Source: Niebla homalea
Lineage: Eukaryota; Ascomycota; Lecanoromycetes; Lecanorales; Ramalinaceae
Direction of reading: 5' to 3'
Length of the DNA: 64,000 nt
Assembly (NCBI GenBank): GCA_019925105.1
Contig: JAHGAU010000038.1
Location: forward strand, 124,001 to 188,000
In this document: piece after piece, positions 24,430-36,738 of the stretch
Layout of the letters: each line of letters starts with the position of its first letter
How positions within the stretch are numbered: position 1 is the stretch's first letter
The notes under the pieces: model-generated
The model's input: the letters and a program-made list of their open reading frames with translations, nothing else
The model's database searches: none
What the model was told of the DNA's origin: nothing
Program-made: the position numbers and the translations under genes

Positions 24430-25076
24430 TATGAGATGTGGGTTGGGGAGCGTTGGAAGCTGGAGGGGTTGGATGTTTGTACTTGTTGACTTGAGAAGAA
24501 AAGGGTCAGAAATTGATGAATTGATGAATCGATACAATATCTGAACGGATACAATATCTGAATGGATACAAGACTGCACATCTGATTGAAATGTCCATGA
24601 ACTTCACGTTTTATATAAACATCAGGCCGACCCATCGCGTTGTAAAAGGACTAGCCTTGCGAATATGGTAGCTTCCCATGTCCTAGTCCCACCACAGATG
24701 CTCTTCTGCGCACGATCACACATGGGTTAGACTCCGCTCAGGTCAGACATCATCTGTAATTCCGCGTACGTCTACCAAAGTAACCAGATATTTCTCCAAT
24801 GTGATTGGAGGACGTCGATCCCGGGCGCGCTAGCATTCTCGCAAGCCGCAACGTCAGAGAACCATATTCGACCCCAAATCTTTGTTCATCATCGACCATC
24901 ATGAAAGCTAACAACGTCGCAACATGATTTCTTCCTTCAATGGAAATTTCCTTGCTTGTTCGGGGGAGAAGAAGATTTCGTTTAGCTCGAATTGTCCAGT
25001 GCTCTCTTGCCTTTTCCATTGTTCGAGGATGACAGAGGTGAAGGGTCACTAGCAGAGAGAGGAGCGTTATTGAAAG
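24430..25076. promoter_or_regulatory. Divergent promoter region, GST / Zn2Cys6 regulator
   Basis: 647 bp between divergent start codons, with no coding features. It has tandem near-copies of GATACAATATCTGAA at about 24,532-24,560. Whether the regulator binds here is untested. Confidence 0.4.
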
Positions 25077-26724
25077 ATGGTCAACACCGGCCATCGAAGC
25101 CGCGCATGCTTCACGTGTAGATCAAGGCGGATGAAATGCGATGCCAGGCAACCTTCTTGCACGCAATGCGTCAAGTCCCGGAGGACATGTCTGGGCTATC
25201 GTGGGAACAAGCAGTCTAAGATCACCACTGGGGCAAAAGCCAATATCACGAATGGTGAGCAATCGGAATTTTCCAGTCCGTTGAGCCAGTCGTGTTCCAC
25301 CCCTGGTATGCCTCCGCGGCCGGAGCGTCTGCGGCCCCATATTCCAGCTGCCTTACAGGACCAGGATTTCCTTCCCGTCCTGTGCGCACAGACTTTCATT
25401 GGGCATGACCCTAGCCTTCCTAAAATTGGGGGTACATCTTCGGGTTTCCTGAAGGGACTGGAGACTATGTGCTCTGAGTCAGATTGCGCGAACCCATTGC
25501 TGAAGCTTGTCGTACACACGACTACTGAAGTCTATGCATCACTTTTCCATTTGGCGCAGAGTAGGAAGGATCGCCGACTGCTTCACGGGAGATATGGACA
25601 CACCATCCGGGAGACCAGGAAGGCGATTGCTGATCTTGTTGTGTCACCATCGAACAACTCTCTGCGCGGATCTCTGGTGTGTGATGTCCTGGTGGCGGTA
25701 TTCTTGTTGGCGCTGTTTGAAGTAAGGACACAATAACATCGACCATGTTCTCATAGTACTGTAGAGCCGATCGCTAAAGATGAACAGATGATTCTAAACA
25801 CCTGTCCGTTGGACGAGACGTGGCATATTCATCTCGAAGGACTCTTCACATTGGTAAATCAGCGCGCCTCCTTTCTTACAACCTTCGGTCATGGCATCAA
25901 TGATGACGGTATGATGATTGGAGTTCCTGTGTCTCAACGGCGGTAGCCCAAGATAAATAAGCTAGTCGCTGATTCTTGGGCCAGCAGTCACTCAGAGCTT
26001 GCTCTTGTATAGAAAGTCACTCGCCGAGCTGCGTAGTCTTGCACCTCAGATTGATTTCATGTTTGACGAGTCGAAAAACAAACCTCGGAAGTTGGACGTC
26101 CAGATGCTACGCCTTGCTATGAGAAGGCCGTATAAGGAGCTGTGTCTAGCTTCTCAGGTTCTTGAAAAGAGGCGATCAAGTCACATGTGGCTTCACCTTC
26201 AAGCAGCTCTTTGCCTTAGCGCAACATGTCTTCTTAGAAGCGGAGGCTATCTCCATACCGGTAGCATCGAATGGACCGCCAAGCGGGAGTATCGCTCCTT
26301 AACCTCAATGGTCACGACAGCGGTCCAAAACATCATGCTATCTGTGACTGATCTGCTGGGCAGCGAATTGTCGTCAGAAGGACGGCCACTGTCTTCATAT
26401 AGCAATGCGTTTGTTGACATGAAAACGTTGCCTGGACTCCTCCTGATGTGGCCTCTGTACGTTGCATTGCACGCTCCGGGGTTAGGGGATGACCAGCGCT
26501 GTTACATGCATGAGTCGTTGCTCAGGATTGGGAGGTACGGTCACATCCCAAAAGCTGTCTCTCTGGTAAGCACTGACCTCCGAAAACTGTTTATTTTTGA
26601 TGTCTCAGCTCGAGGCTGACATGAATCTCAGGCTGAGGCGCAGGTCGAAGCTCTGAATTATGCTGATGCAACGGCCGGCATTACAATGATGGATCTTGGA
26701 TTCTGGATTACTTCATTCAGGTGA
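25077..26724 (+). CDS. Zn(II)2Cys6 fungal transcription factor
   Basis: Exons 25,077-25,721, 25,788-25,908, 25,988-26,565 and 26,632-26,724, all phase-consistent; about 478 residues. Residues about 7-38 hold the binuclear zinc cluster: ACFTCRSRRMKC, then C-T-Q-C and a final CLGY, six cysteines in Gal4-type spacing with basic residues between. The rest resembles the short fungal regulatory domain found after such clusters (WHIHLEGLFTLVNQR, then helical leucine-rich sequence to GFWITSFR). Nuclear DNA-binding regulator; target genes unknown, the divergent GST being the obvious candidate. The last exon is short and its boundary less certain. Confidence 0.87.
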
Positions 26725-27026
26725 AGGACGTCCAGTTGATGCTATAATACATTCGATTCTGAAGGTCTAATACTTTGTCTTAGGAAAAAGAAGTAGATCT
26801 CAGCGTTTTCGCTGATTGGGTCATATATCTGGAGTTCTTTAACGTATCTGGCATTATCCATTCCACGTTTTAACTGGCCAAGTAGATGTTAGACGCTTTT
26901 CAGTTATTTCGGTCGATATCTTAAACCCTTCAAGCTCAAGACAGCAATTCTGACTCTGCGTTCTATTTCAGCAGCGTCGCGACCGCCGAAGAGATAGAGC
27001 TGCAACATCTTGCGTTCTCCATGCTG
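26725..27026. other. Convergent intergenic region
   Basis: Short stretch between two convergent genes; nothing recognised. Confidence 0.4.
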
Positions 27027-28199
27027 TCAAGCAAGCCACCAGACGAAATCGGCCATTGGATCCTTCCAAGCCTTAGGGCACGGGAAGCTAGCTGGAACAT
27101 GCCCAAACGTCCAGATGCTGTTCCAGTTTGGGACGGGATTGCCGGGCTGGTCAGGATGGTAGATGGCCGTGCCCAGGATATTGTGATTGGCGGGAAAGGC
27201 GAGCAAGTATCGTAGCTGTGAAAAGCCAAGTTTCGGTACCACCAGCCATTCGGGCGCGAAAAGGAAGGTGGGAATGAGACCGAATGTTGATAATAATATA
27301 ATGAAGAGAATATCTCGATGTCGTGTGGGCTGGGATTCTGTATATTCCATTGACAATAGTAAGGATCCCCACCAGCCATAACCACAGAAGAAAAGTAAGG
27401 CCGAGCAAAGAAATAACATGGGCCACTTCTCGTGAGCGACAGGTACGTTAGTCATTCCGTACATTAGACCAGTGCTACCTGCTAGTGGTGTGATAATTAC
27501 CCCATAGAGCCAATACCATAAGAATTCTATCATTCCAAGAGATAGACCGTAGTACTTGGATCGACGAGCACGTCTGCTTAAGAGAGGTCGCAGAGAATAG
27601 AGCCAAGTTCTTCTTGCAGGAGAATCATGCAAATAGTCCGCTGAGGGGTACCGAGGCTGGCAGATGAGATGTATAATTGACATGACTGAGGCGCTAAGTC
27701 CCAACATAGCCAGCTGTAGAACTCTATGGTCATACAGTGCCTCACTGCCGTGTTTCACTCTTCGAGAGAAGAGCCAAATGGACGTGATGCATTGCGACAT
27801 CAAGGCGAGCATCATGGCTATTTGGCTGGCTAATTCTTTGGAGAGCTTCGGCCAGGTTAAGCTTGGTTCTTCCTGAGTATTGATGTCCGCAGAATCGGTG
27901 TCCTTCGATCTGCGTCCAAGTAAGATACAAACAGAGTCACGCAAGACCGTTCGATCTCCCCAGCACAGAATCGCTTGAAAAGGGAGCAGTAACAATGGTA
28001 ATAACACCAGAGCGATGCCAGAGATAGGGTTGGCCACTAACAGGATGTATACAAAGGACCAGCTCGGTTCCCGACGCAGATGACGAAGATGTGCAAAGGC
28101 GCCAATGACGGTGAAATGCACGACGAAGAGCTTGACATACATTTCTCGAGGGAGTCGACGCTCGTCCCACGGGCAGAGATCGGCTGGGAGGCTGGCCAT
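27027..28199 (-). CDS. Polytopic membrane protein of unknown function
   Basis: One uninterrupted 390-codon frame. I do not recognise the family. Seven to nine hydrophobic segments are visible, for example VKLFVVHFTVIGAF, SFVYILLVANPISGIALVLL, MIEFLWYWLYGVIITPL, PMLFLCSALLFFCGYGWWG and ILFIILLSTFGLIPTFLF, with charged loops between. No signal peptide; the start MASLPADLCPWDERRLPREM is hydrophilic. The copia element is inserted 324 bp upstream of the start codon, so its promoter may be shortened or influenced by neighbouring heterochromatin. Confidence 0.7.
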   Translation of the reverse strand: MASLPADLCPWDERRLPREMYVKLFVVHFTVIGAFAHLRHLRREPSWSFVYILLVANPISGIALVLLPLLLLPFQAILCWGDRTVLRDSVCILLGRRSKDTDSADINTQEEPSLTWPKLSKELASQIAMMLALMSQCITSIWLFSRRVKHGSEALYDHRVLQLAMLGLSASVMSIIHLICQPRYPSADYLHDSPARRTWLYSLRPLLSRRARRSKYYGLSLGMIEFLWYWLYGVIITPLAGSTGLMYGMTNVPVAHEKWPMLFLCSALLFFCGYGWWGSLLLSMEYTESQPTRHRDILFIILLSTFGLIPTFLFAPEWLVVPKLGFSQLRYLLAFPANHNILGTAIYHPDQPGNPVPNWNSIWTFGHVPASFPCPKAWKDPMADFVWWLA

Positions 28200-28517
28200 T
28201 GCTGATGATGCTATTGTTCGCCGTGACCTTAGACTTGGAATGAGATCTACTTATCTCCTGAAGGAAATGTACAGGAAGCCGCTGAGGATTCTGGAGAGTG
28301 TTTCAATGTTGGAGGACGTAATGTACAGTCGACTTCCGACGCGCCAAACACATCAAAAGCTCCAGACGTTCGGGTGCGATATATGGATGAAAGAAAGTCT
28401 GTTATGAAGAAAGAGGGGGAATTTTGAAAAGCCTGGCAATACATCAAGGCACTGCCACATATTCAGGCAGCTGCCAGACTTTGCAAGGTGAGGCTAACGG
28501 AGGACTCGAAGAGCGAA
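28200..28517. other. Promoter remnant between membrane-protein gene and LTR
   Basis: About 320 bp of GC-normal sequence between the start codon at 28,199 and the target-site duplication. No RIP-type skew is visible. Confidence 0.4.
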
Positions 28518-28522
28518 AGATA
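28518..28522. repeat. Target-site duplication AGATA, left copy
   Basis: AGATA directly precedes the LTR start TGATGCA; an identical AGATA follows the other LTR at 34,361-34,365. Five base pairs is the normal size for copia integration. Confidence 0.9.
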
Positions 28523-28820
28523 TGATGCAATATGCGCAAATGGGTGCAGGGTGCAGGGGAAGGGTGAGTAAGCCGAATCACTTGTATTGAGTCTACCACT
28601 ATGCTTGTCTAATTATACCGTGACAACGACCGTATTTATGTCCATCTCAAGGACCGTTTAATAACCGTATACTCACCGTACCTTATATACCGATATACCT
28701 ATAATACCGTTAATAAAAAGCTATTTAATAGGCCTTTATATAATAGGGTCTTTAATATAAAGGCTGCCAAGATAACCGTAGAATACCCCGTATATTACCG
28801 CGGAATACCCCTATATATTA
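28523..28820 (-). repeat. 3' LTR of the complete copia element
   Basis: Outer part (28,523 to about 28,640) keeps normal base composition; beyond that C-to-T and G-to-A changes accumulate toward the interior. Ends in a doubled 23-bp module, mutated here to GTATATTA / CTATATATTA. Confidence 0.92.
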
Positions 28821-31800
28821 CTCCCTCTTTAAAGCTACGATAAATTTATAATAATAATACCGCTATTAACTTATTAAATATAATCTGAGCTTTAATTAAT
28901 TTATTTTAAAGGGTTATTTTAATAAAGGTTTTATTATAATATTTACGAGTTAATCTTTAATATTAATATACTTTATTAAGATAAAGCCTTTTTATACCTT
29001 TTCTTAAATAAAGTAATATTAAACGTTAATATACTTAATCCGTAAGTAATTCTCCAGGTTCTTAATAAAAGAAATATTATTATTATTATTATTAAATAAA
29101 ATAATAAGCTTATAATTTTAAAGAATCCGGTCTTATTAATTTATTTTATAAATTAAATATTTATTTTATACCCTTTAAAAAGAGTTATATATTTAATTTT
29201 TACGGTAAAAATAATAATAATATGTTATTTCCGAGTATATTATATATATATTATATTAATATTTAATATTATAAAGCCATATAATAATTTTTTATTATTT
29301 TTATTATTAATAAATATAGTATTTATAAAGTATTTAAGTAATCCGCCGTTATATTAGAAATATAAACTTAAATTTAATATACTTTTTAAATATTTAAATA
29401 CCCGTATTAAATAATTTTAATATTAAACGATAAAGTTATTATAAAATTAATTTAATTTTAAAATTAAAAAAGTTAAATCCGGATAAATAATAATTTAAAA
29501 AAATATAAGCTTATTAAGAAATTATTAATAAATATATTAATTTATTTATTACTTATTAAATTGGGTTATTTATATACCTTTATATCCGTTTATTAAGATA
29601 TTAATATTATTATAATTTATTATATAATATTTTTTAAGGATATTAATAACGTAATTTATTTAATTTATAATAATAATATCGTTATTTTAAGATACTTATA
29701 TTTTAAGGATTATTTTTAATAGGTTTCCTTTAATAAGCTTAAATATTAAAGTTAAATAATCTTTTATTTACTTATAGATCTTTAAGCTTTTAATAATAAT
29801 AACGATATTATTAATATAAAGGGTTATTAAATATGTCTTTTTATTAAACCTTTTAATAAATACGTATAGATTAACCTGAATAAAAATAAAATTAAATTTA
29901 TAAAATTATAATTAAAATTTCTTAACTTAAATCCTTCCTAATTATTTAAGCCTATAAAGGCCTTTAAGTAAGCGGAAGCATTTATTAATATTTTATTAAG
30001 TTATTAAAATATCCTTAAAAATACTTATATAGATTTCTTTATTTAAATTACCGTTTAAATACGCGGTAATAACGTTTAAGAGCCATAGTTAAAGTCTATA
30101 AATAGTTATAAGTACCAGAAATAAATAAAACGACTTATATTTTAAAGTAAATAAAAAGGTTTCTTTATAATTAATACCTTACTTTTAAGTAAAGCCCTTT
30201 ATAATAAGCCTTACTTTATATTTATTAATAAGGTTTAAAGTAAGGAATTTTTTTTTTAAATATTTATTTAAAGTTAATAAGCTTATAATCCTTTAATTTA
30301 TTTATAAACTTTTAAGTTTTATTTAATAATAAACTTATAATTTTTTTATTAATAATCTTAATTTATTTAAATTAATTTAAAGATTTTATAACTTATTAAT
30401 AAATAAATAAATTAATATAAACCGTAATAACAAAAATAATACCATTAAAATTAATATTAAATACGTAAGGATTATAATAATAACGGCCTTAATAAAAGCG
30501 GTTAATTTTAAGCTTATTATTAACGTTATTATTTATATTTATTTTATCTTCTGGAATATATCCCGGTATTAATAAGGTTTTACCTATTTATCGGTAAGCT
30601 AGGATAAAATTATAAATATCCTTAAATAAAATAAAAACGTTAACTCCCTTTAATAAAAATAAGTTAAAAGCCTTATTATTATTATAATTTTCACGATTTA
30701 TAAGATTTTTAATATTTTTAAAATCTTTAATAAGCTTTCTTAAATTTTCTTTTTAAGTAAATATTCCGTTTATTATTTTATAGATTTTTAATAGTATATC
30801 CCTTTTATTTTACTTTATTTAATTAAAGATTTTATTATTAACTTAAGGGAGGTCGGAATTTATAGGATTTATATTACGATTTTCTTTATTTTAAGGAATC
30901 GGATAAGTATAAGTTAATATAAGCTTATTTTTATTAAATCCTTTAAATTTATTTAATATATACTCGCCCTCGTAATAGACCGCGTTATTATTAATAAGGG
31001 TTATTAACTTTAAAACCGGTAATATATCTTTAATAATAAATTATAATAATAAGTGCGTTACCGTTTTTTTATTAAAGACCTTTAAATTTATAATAACCTT
31101 TATATTCCTTTTATAAGGTATATAGATATATAATTATAAATTTAATATAGTTTCCAGGTAAATACCGTTAATAACGATTTCGTTTAGTTTTAATTATTTC
31201 GTTTCTTTAAGTATATTTACTTTATATAATATCTTAAACGTCCTTTTATTTTTAATAAAAGGTTTTATTTTATTTACCTTTAAAAAGACTTATTCCCTTT
31301 ATAAAGGGAAGCTTTTATCTTAATTAATTAATATATATAACTATAAAAATTTAAAAATTATTTAATAACCCAGTATAATATATTATATATTAAATTATTA
31401 TTATAATTATTTAATTAAACCGTTTAATTATACCGTTTTATTTAAATATATAATACGTAATATATTCTATAATAATATTACGTTTTTTAACGGCCGCTTT
31501 AAGGGCTTAAAATTCCTTTACGTTATTAATATAAATATACTTAATTATAATATTATTTTCCTTATAATTAAATACGTTAATAATAAATAAAACTTAATTA
31601 ATTACCTTAATTCTCGTTATTAACGGGGTAAAACTTAATTACCTTATAGCCTCGTTAATAACGGATAAATAATACTTAAAAAGTATTATTTTAAGGATTG
31701 GTACCTTAATATTATAAAAACCTTAAACGTTATAAAAAAGATAAAACCTAGGCTTTATCTCTTTTATATAATAATATTTACGTATACTTCTTATAAGTTT

Positions 31801-34061
31801 ATTATTTTTATATATATTATAGAAAAAGTCTTTTAAGGTTAATATCTTTAATATTTTTAATGTTATTTTATATATAATATATAGCTTAATTATACCTAAA
31901 TAACTTAAACGGTTATAAAAAGTTATAAAAAGCTTATTATTATCCTTTTTACGTCCTTAAATAATCTTATTATTATTATATTTAACTTTACCGTTTTTCT
32001 TATTTTATAATTTATAAAATATAGGATCTAAATCTTCTTTATTAATTATTAACGTAACGTTTTTCCGGATATATATAAGTAAATAAAGTTTTTTATACCG
32101 GTACCTTACCGCAATAAATTAATCTCCTCGTATAATCCTTATTTTACGTCCGTTAAAGGTAATATTTATGTTTTTATTTTTTAAGGCTAAAATAAATAAA
32201 AAGTTAAATCTTAAATAAAGAATTTATAATACGTTTTAAATAATACGGTTTTAACTATTTATCTTAATTATTATATTATTACGTCTAGGTAAATTTAAAA
32301 AGCTTTTGCCCTTTATTATTACCCTTATAATCTTTTCTTTAAAACTTTAAAATATACCTTTTTAAGTATATATATATTTTATAACGTTAGAGTTTATTAT
32401 TTAAAAGGTTTTTTTATCCTTAAACGGTATATTTTAACTTATTTTATTAAAAGAGTTACCCTTTATTATTATTAAAGCGTAATTATTATTACCGGTATTT
32501 ACGGATTTTATAAAGTTTAAGTTTTTATTATTTTAAAAAAGTTATATTTTTTCCGTATTTATTTTATTATTTAATTATATAAATTATTCTTAAATAAGTA
32601 AGTTTCTTTATTATTTATACCGTTTATTATAATAATATTTCTTACTTTATTATCGCCATTATAAAAACCGGGATTATTTAAATTTATTATAGCGGTATTA
32701 TTATTAAGTTTATATAAAGTTAAATTATATAAATCCTCATTATTTTAATAGTTTTTTAAAAGCTTATTAAGGCCGGTCCGTTTTTTATTAAGAGAATAAT
32801 AAGGTTATTATTATTATTGATAAATATAAATATTAACTTTTTAATATTATATTCCTTTTTATTAACGGCAATAAAGTTTAATTCTTTAAATTCTTTATTA
32901 TTTTTAATTATAGTTTCTTTAATTTATTTAAACTTAAATTAAATTATTTTTTTTTTTTTTAAATTTCTTTATTTTTTTAATTTTATTTTTATTAATTTTT
33001 TTACCGTTTTTACCGCTTACTTTTACGTTTTCTTTATTATAATCCTTAATTATATAGCTTATTTTCTAATAATTATAGCATTTTATTACGCGGCGGGGTT
33101 TAATATTATCTTTTTTACTTACCTTTATTATTACGGTATTAATAGTTTATTTTTTAATTATATTAATCTTAATTATTTTAAGTCTTTAAATAACTTTTTT
33201 ATTATTAAATATATTTTTATCGTTTTTAAGTTAATATATAGTGAAATTAAACTTACGTATTTTTTGAAATGAATTTATAATTATAAAGTTTAAATAAATA
33301 TTATTTAATATAATAGCTTTATTAATTTAATTTACTTATTTATTTATTCTCTTTATAGATACGGTAACTTTATTTACTCCGTTATCCTTTTAAGCCTTTA
33401 TAATAAGGATCTTTATTAATAAGGGGATTAATTTTCTTTTATTTTTTATAAAATAAATTTTACTTTACGTTAAGTAGATTTAAAACGGTATAATATCCTT
33501 ATTTATTAAGATATATAATCTTTACGTCGTTATTATATTATTTATAAGTATATTAATAGTAAAGTCGGCGTATATAATTTAAATTTTAACTTAAAACGGA
33601 ATTAAAAGTATAAGGTTAAGTTATCTATAATACCTTATAATAAATAACTTCTTAAAAAATGTTTTATAGCTTAATTTTATTTATAAAAATTATTATTATT
33701 AAACTTAAAAAGCTTATATAAAGCTGATTTTATAAAAGATTCCTTAAAAATATTTAAGGGTAATTTAATAATTCTTACGGTAAATATTTTAAATAATAAC
33801 GGCGTTATCCTTTTATCTTAAATATTATTATTACCGGAAATATAAAATATATATTACGCTTAATAAAGTAAATATTATTATATTAAATTACTTTTTTTAA
33901 TATCTTTATAATTATAATTATTTATTAAGGTATCGGAGGTTAAAACTATAATTATTTTACGGTTTTAAATAGTTATATAAACGTTATAAATATTATTTAA
34001 ATAAAATTATTACTTAAATAATATATTATAATTAATTATTTTATTAACCGGGCTTAAAACT

Positions 34062-34360
34062 TAATATAATATACGTAAATAAATATAGGATATAAAAGAA
34101 GGGTAAATAAGCTGAATTATTTATATTAAGTCTATTATTATACTTATTTAATTATACCGTAATAACGACCGTATTTATATCCATCTTAAGGACCGTTTAA
34201 TGACCGTATACTTACCGTACCTTATACACCGATACACCTGTAATACCGTTGATAAAAGGCCGTCTGGTAGGCCTTTATACGACAGGGTCTTCAATGCAGG
34301 GGCTGCCAAGACAACCGCGGAATACCCCCGTGCATCACCGCGGAATACCCCCGTGCATCA
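34062..34360 (-). repeat. 5' LTR of the complete copia element
   Basis: Aligns base for base with 28,523-28,820 apart from transitions. Here the inner part (34,062 to about 34,200) is mutated and the outer part is preserved. Read on the minus strand it begins with two copies of the 23-bp TGATGCACGGGGGTATTCC module and has a TATAAAGG box. Confidence 0.93.
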
Positions 34361-34365
34361 AGATA
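34361..34365. repeat. Target-site duplication AGATA, right copy
   Basis: Identical to 28,518-28,522. Confidence 0.9.
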
Positions 34366-36738
34366 TTCAGCCTGACCTGACGGCACTAAGCCACAGATGG
34401 CTAGCTTGACATAGCCTCTTCCAGGGCTATGGTATGTAAGGGTTGGCCAGATAGAGATATTGTAGGTCAACGTACTACCCCATGTTCTCGTCAGTTCGAT
34501 GATTTCATTATCGTCATCGTCCGCACTCTATCGAGCTTCCATTATCAAGACCCTGCGCGCTGCCTCGTCTTCGTCTACACCCGACATTTGTGCAAGTTCA
34601 TCGAACAAAGCCCCACCGGCTACGATGTCCTGGAAAGGCAAATGACCAAGGTGATGTGCGTTCACATCATACTAGACGGTAAGCGCTCGCCTTTTCCGTA
34701 GATATCTCCCTAGTGTTGCAAATGGTTGTATGTTTGCAAATTCTCCCAACCTGTCCTCGTTGTGATGCGTCTACGATTTTGCCATACACATCATGAATAA
34801 TGCGTAGTGGGTGAAGACGACCTGCTATTGGGCGATTTTCATCATTGAAGACATATCTCTGTTGGGGAAGTCTCTGACCTGCCACTTCCTGATTGAACCG
34901 CGGAGCCAGCATTGCTGCTTGCGAGACACAGTTCCGGAGTCATCAGCATCGGCATACTCACGGGCAATGTGAAATCAGTATTCCTGCACAATATACAAGC
35001 CTCCAGAAATACTGATAAAACTGGATTAAACGTCTCTGAAATCTGCTGAACTAAGCAAAAAGCGTTTAATATTATTGCTTTGTACTGTACGAAATAACAC
35101 TTAATTAAAAGCAACGCTCCTGGGATCTGGGACGAATGATGAGTATTGTCATCCAGAAAGCCAGCCGTTCCATTGACGTACCGCACATTAACCTACACGT
35201 GCGGAGAAAAGAGCATAGAGCAAAGCTCCCTTCTTCCAATACCAGCAAATCCAGTACCCAGCTAGGCATAGACTCCAAGAACCTAGTCCGTCACCATACC
35301 GCTTCCCACTCATCGAACCTACGCCCAAGGTGCCGGACTCCTTTTACGTGGAGTAAATATGATAGGTTGACTAACACAGTGAGACCTTCACGCTATCCAT
35401 TTCGCCCTTTTCAAAGGTCTATGGCACACAGTATAGAGAAGAAGGTGGATGCCACAAAAATCCCGCGTTCCAGAGCACTGCACTGTACAAAACTACCACT
35501 TTTCCACATCTAAGCTGTTACGTTTATTGTATGAGCGCAGTGCCCCAAGATCCCACTTCAACAGTGGTAACCCACAAGTTGTCCCCCCAATACAGGAGGC
35601 ATTTGCTCGCGCGTTGTCGCTCACAAGCGTGTTTTGATAGGACCACGCAAATCCATGTCGCGCGTATCATTTCCCCCTCCTCCTCTTTACGGGGGGAAAA
35701 ACTTGGCCATACGGTCCGCGAATCACTGGGTTCATAGACTAACATTGTGTGGCTCGTATATCATGGTGTGATTCAATAAAATCACACATGATTCAGACAA
35801 ACACAGGAAACCACGCGCTTTACCTCCCCTGACTTGAGTTGAGTAACGACAGACACCAATACTTTGAGACCTGTCCCTCTCTAGTTCCCTATCCCTCCCA
35901 AGCACATGCACGCAACAGATGTTTCTGGGTTGTGGTACTCCGCTTCCTTCGTTGCAGTAAAAGGAGGTGATTGATTAACTGATTGCTCATAGGCTTTGAC
36001 GTCCCATAAAGCTAACGAGCATGTCATACCTACCCATCTTTGCACTAGATACGCGCTCAAATCAAGAACAAGAAAGACCTGTCGAGGTAGCGTAGGTGTA
36101 TTCCAAGTCGTTACACGGTTCACGCTGGCGGCCTCCGATCAAAGTGAACAGCCCGGTATATTTTCTCTCTGTCTTGTGCGAGGTTACTTTCACCCGCTAC
36201 TGTTGTTGTATGTCCTTGTAGAGAAAGCATCATCCCCTTTGCCCCTAGTCAACAGTCACGCGTGTGGGGCCTCCAATCCCATGATCTCCTCGTATGGGCC
36301 AACACGCCCAAAGACACGTGTAAGAGGATAGTAAAGACACGTCTGCGTGTAAGGGTGATAGGGTTCCGTCCTCCATCTGTAGTAGTCCCCGTGGCCTCTC
36401 CAAGATAAGTCCAGTAAGATAACCATTGATACTTAACACCTGCATCTCCTCTATTCCCCTTTTTTCAAGAAAATACCTATATGAGGAGAAGATAATTCAA
36501 AACGCGACACTTCATTCATTAATAATAAGATGAGTTGTCTACCTATACACCATTCTAAAAACCCAGGACATAAATCACAACAATTAAACCCCCATCAAAC
36601 GAATGACTTCCTCAATACCGTCCCTGAGTTGAGATTGATAAACACCTCTATTTCCCCAACTCCAACAATCTCCAAAAGCCATCCTGCAAAAAGGGTTCCT
36701 CATCACCTCCCCAACACCGAGGGGTCTTGTCTTCAACC
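34366..36738. other. Gene-poor flank of the retrotransposon
   Basis: About 2.4 kb of normal composition with only short frames (up to about 125 codons) and no motif I can name. It could hold a decayed gene. Confidence 0.5.

Larger units (their letters stand above)
28523..34360 (-). mobile_element. Complete Ty1/copia LTR retrotransposon, RIP-degraded
   Basis: 5.84 kb with two LTRs of about 298-299 bp, TG...CA ends extended to TGATGCA/TGCATCA and a 5-bp AGATA target duplication. Coding is on the minus strand. Degraded protein traces appear in copia order: gag zinc knuckle at about 33,080-33,039 (only the first Cys survives); gag-pre-integrase and integrase at about 31,950-31,300 (RLSYLG, YYLSVINEAIR, IIIEYITYYI); reverse transcriptase at about 30,110-29,750 (TAYLNGNLNKEIYI, LYRLK, LYINNIVII in place of LYVDDIVII); then RNase H. 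Integrase before reverse transcriptase defines copia rather than gypsy. The interior is very AT-rich, nearly lacks CA dinucleotides and has stops in all frames, the mark of RIP; it cannot encode proteins now. Confidence 0.95.

Noticed and set aside
28821..34061. Possibility that the AT-rich block is a centromere or AT-rich isochore without transposon origin
   Set aside because: Matching LTRs, a 5-bp target duplication and ordered copia protein traces show it is a single RIP-mutated retrotransposon.
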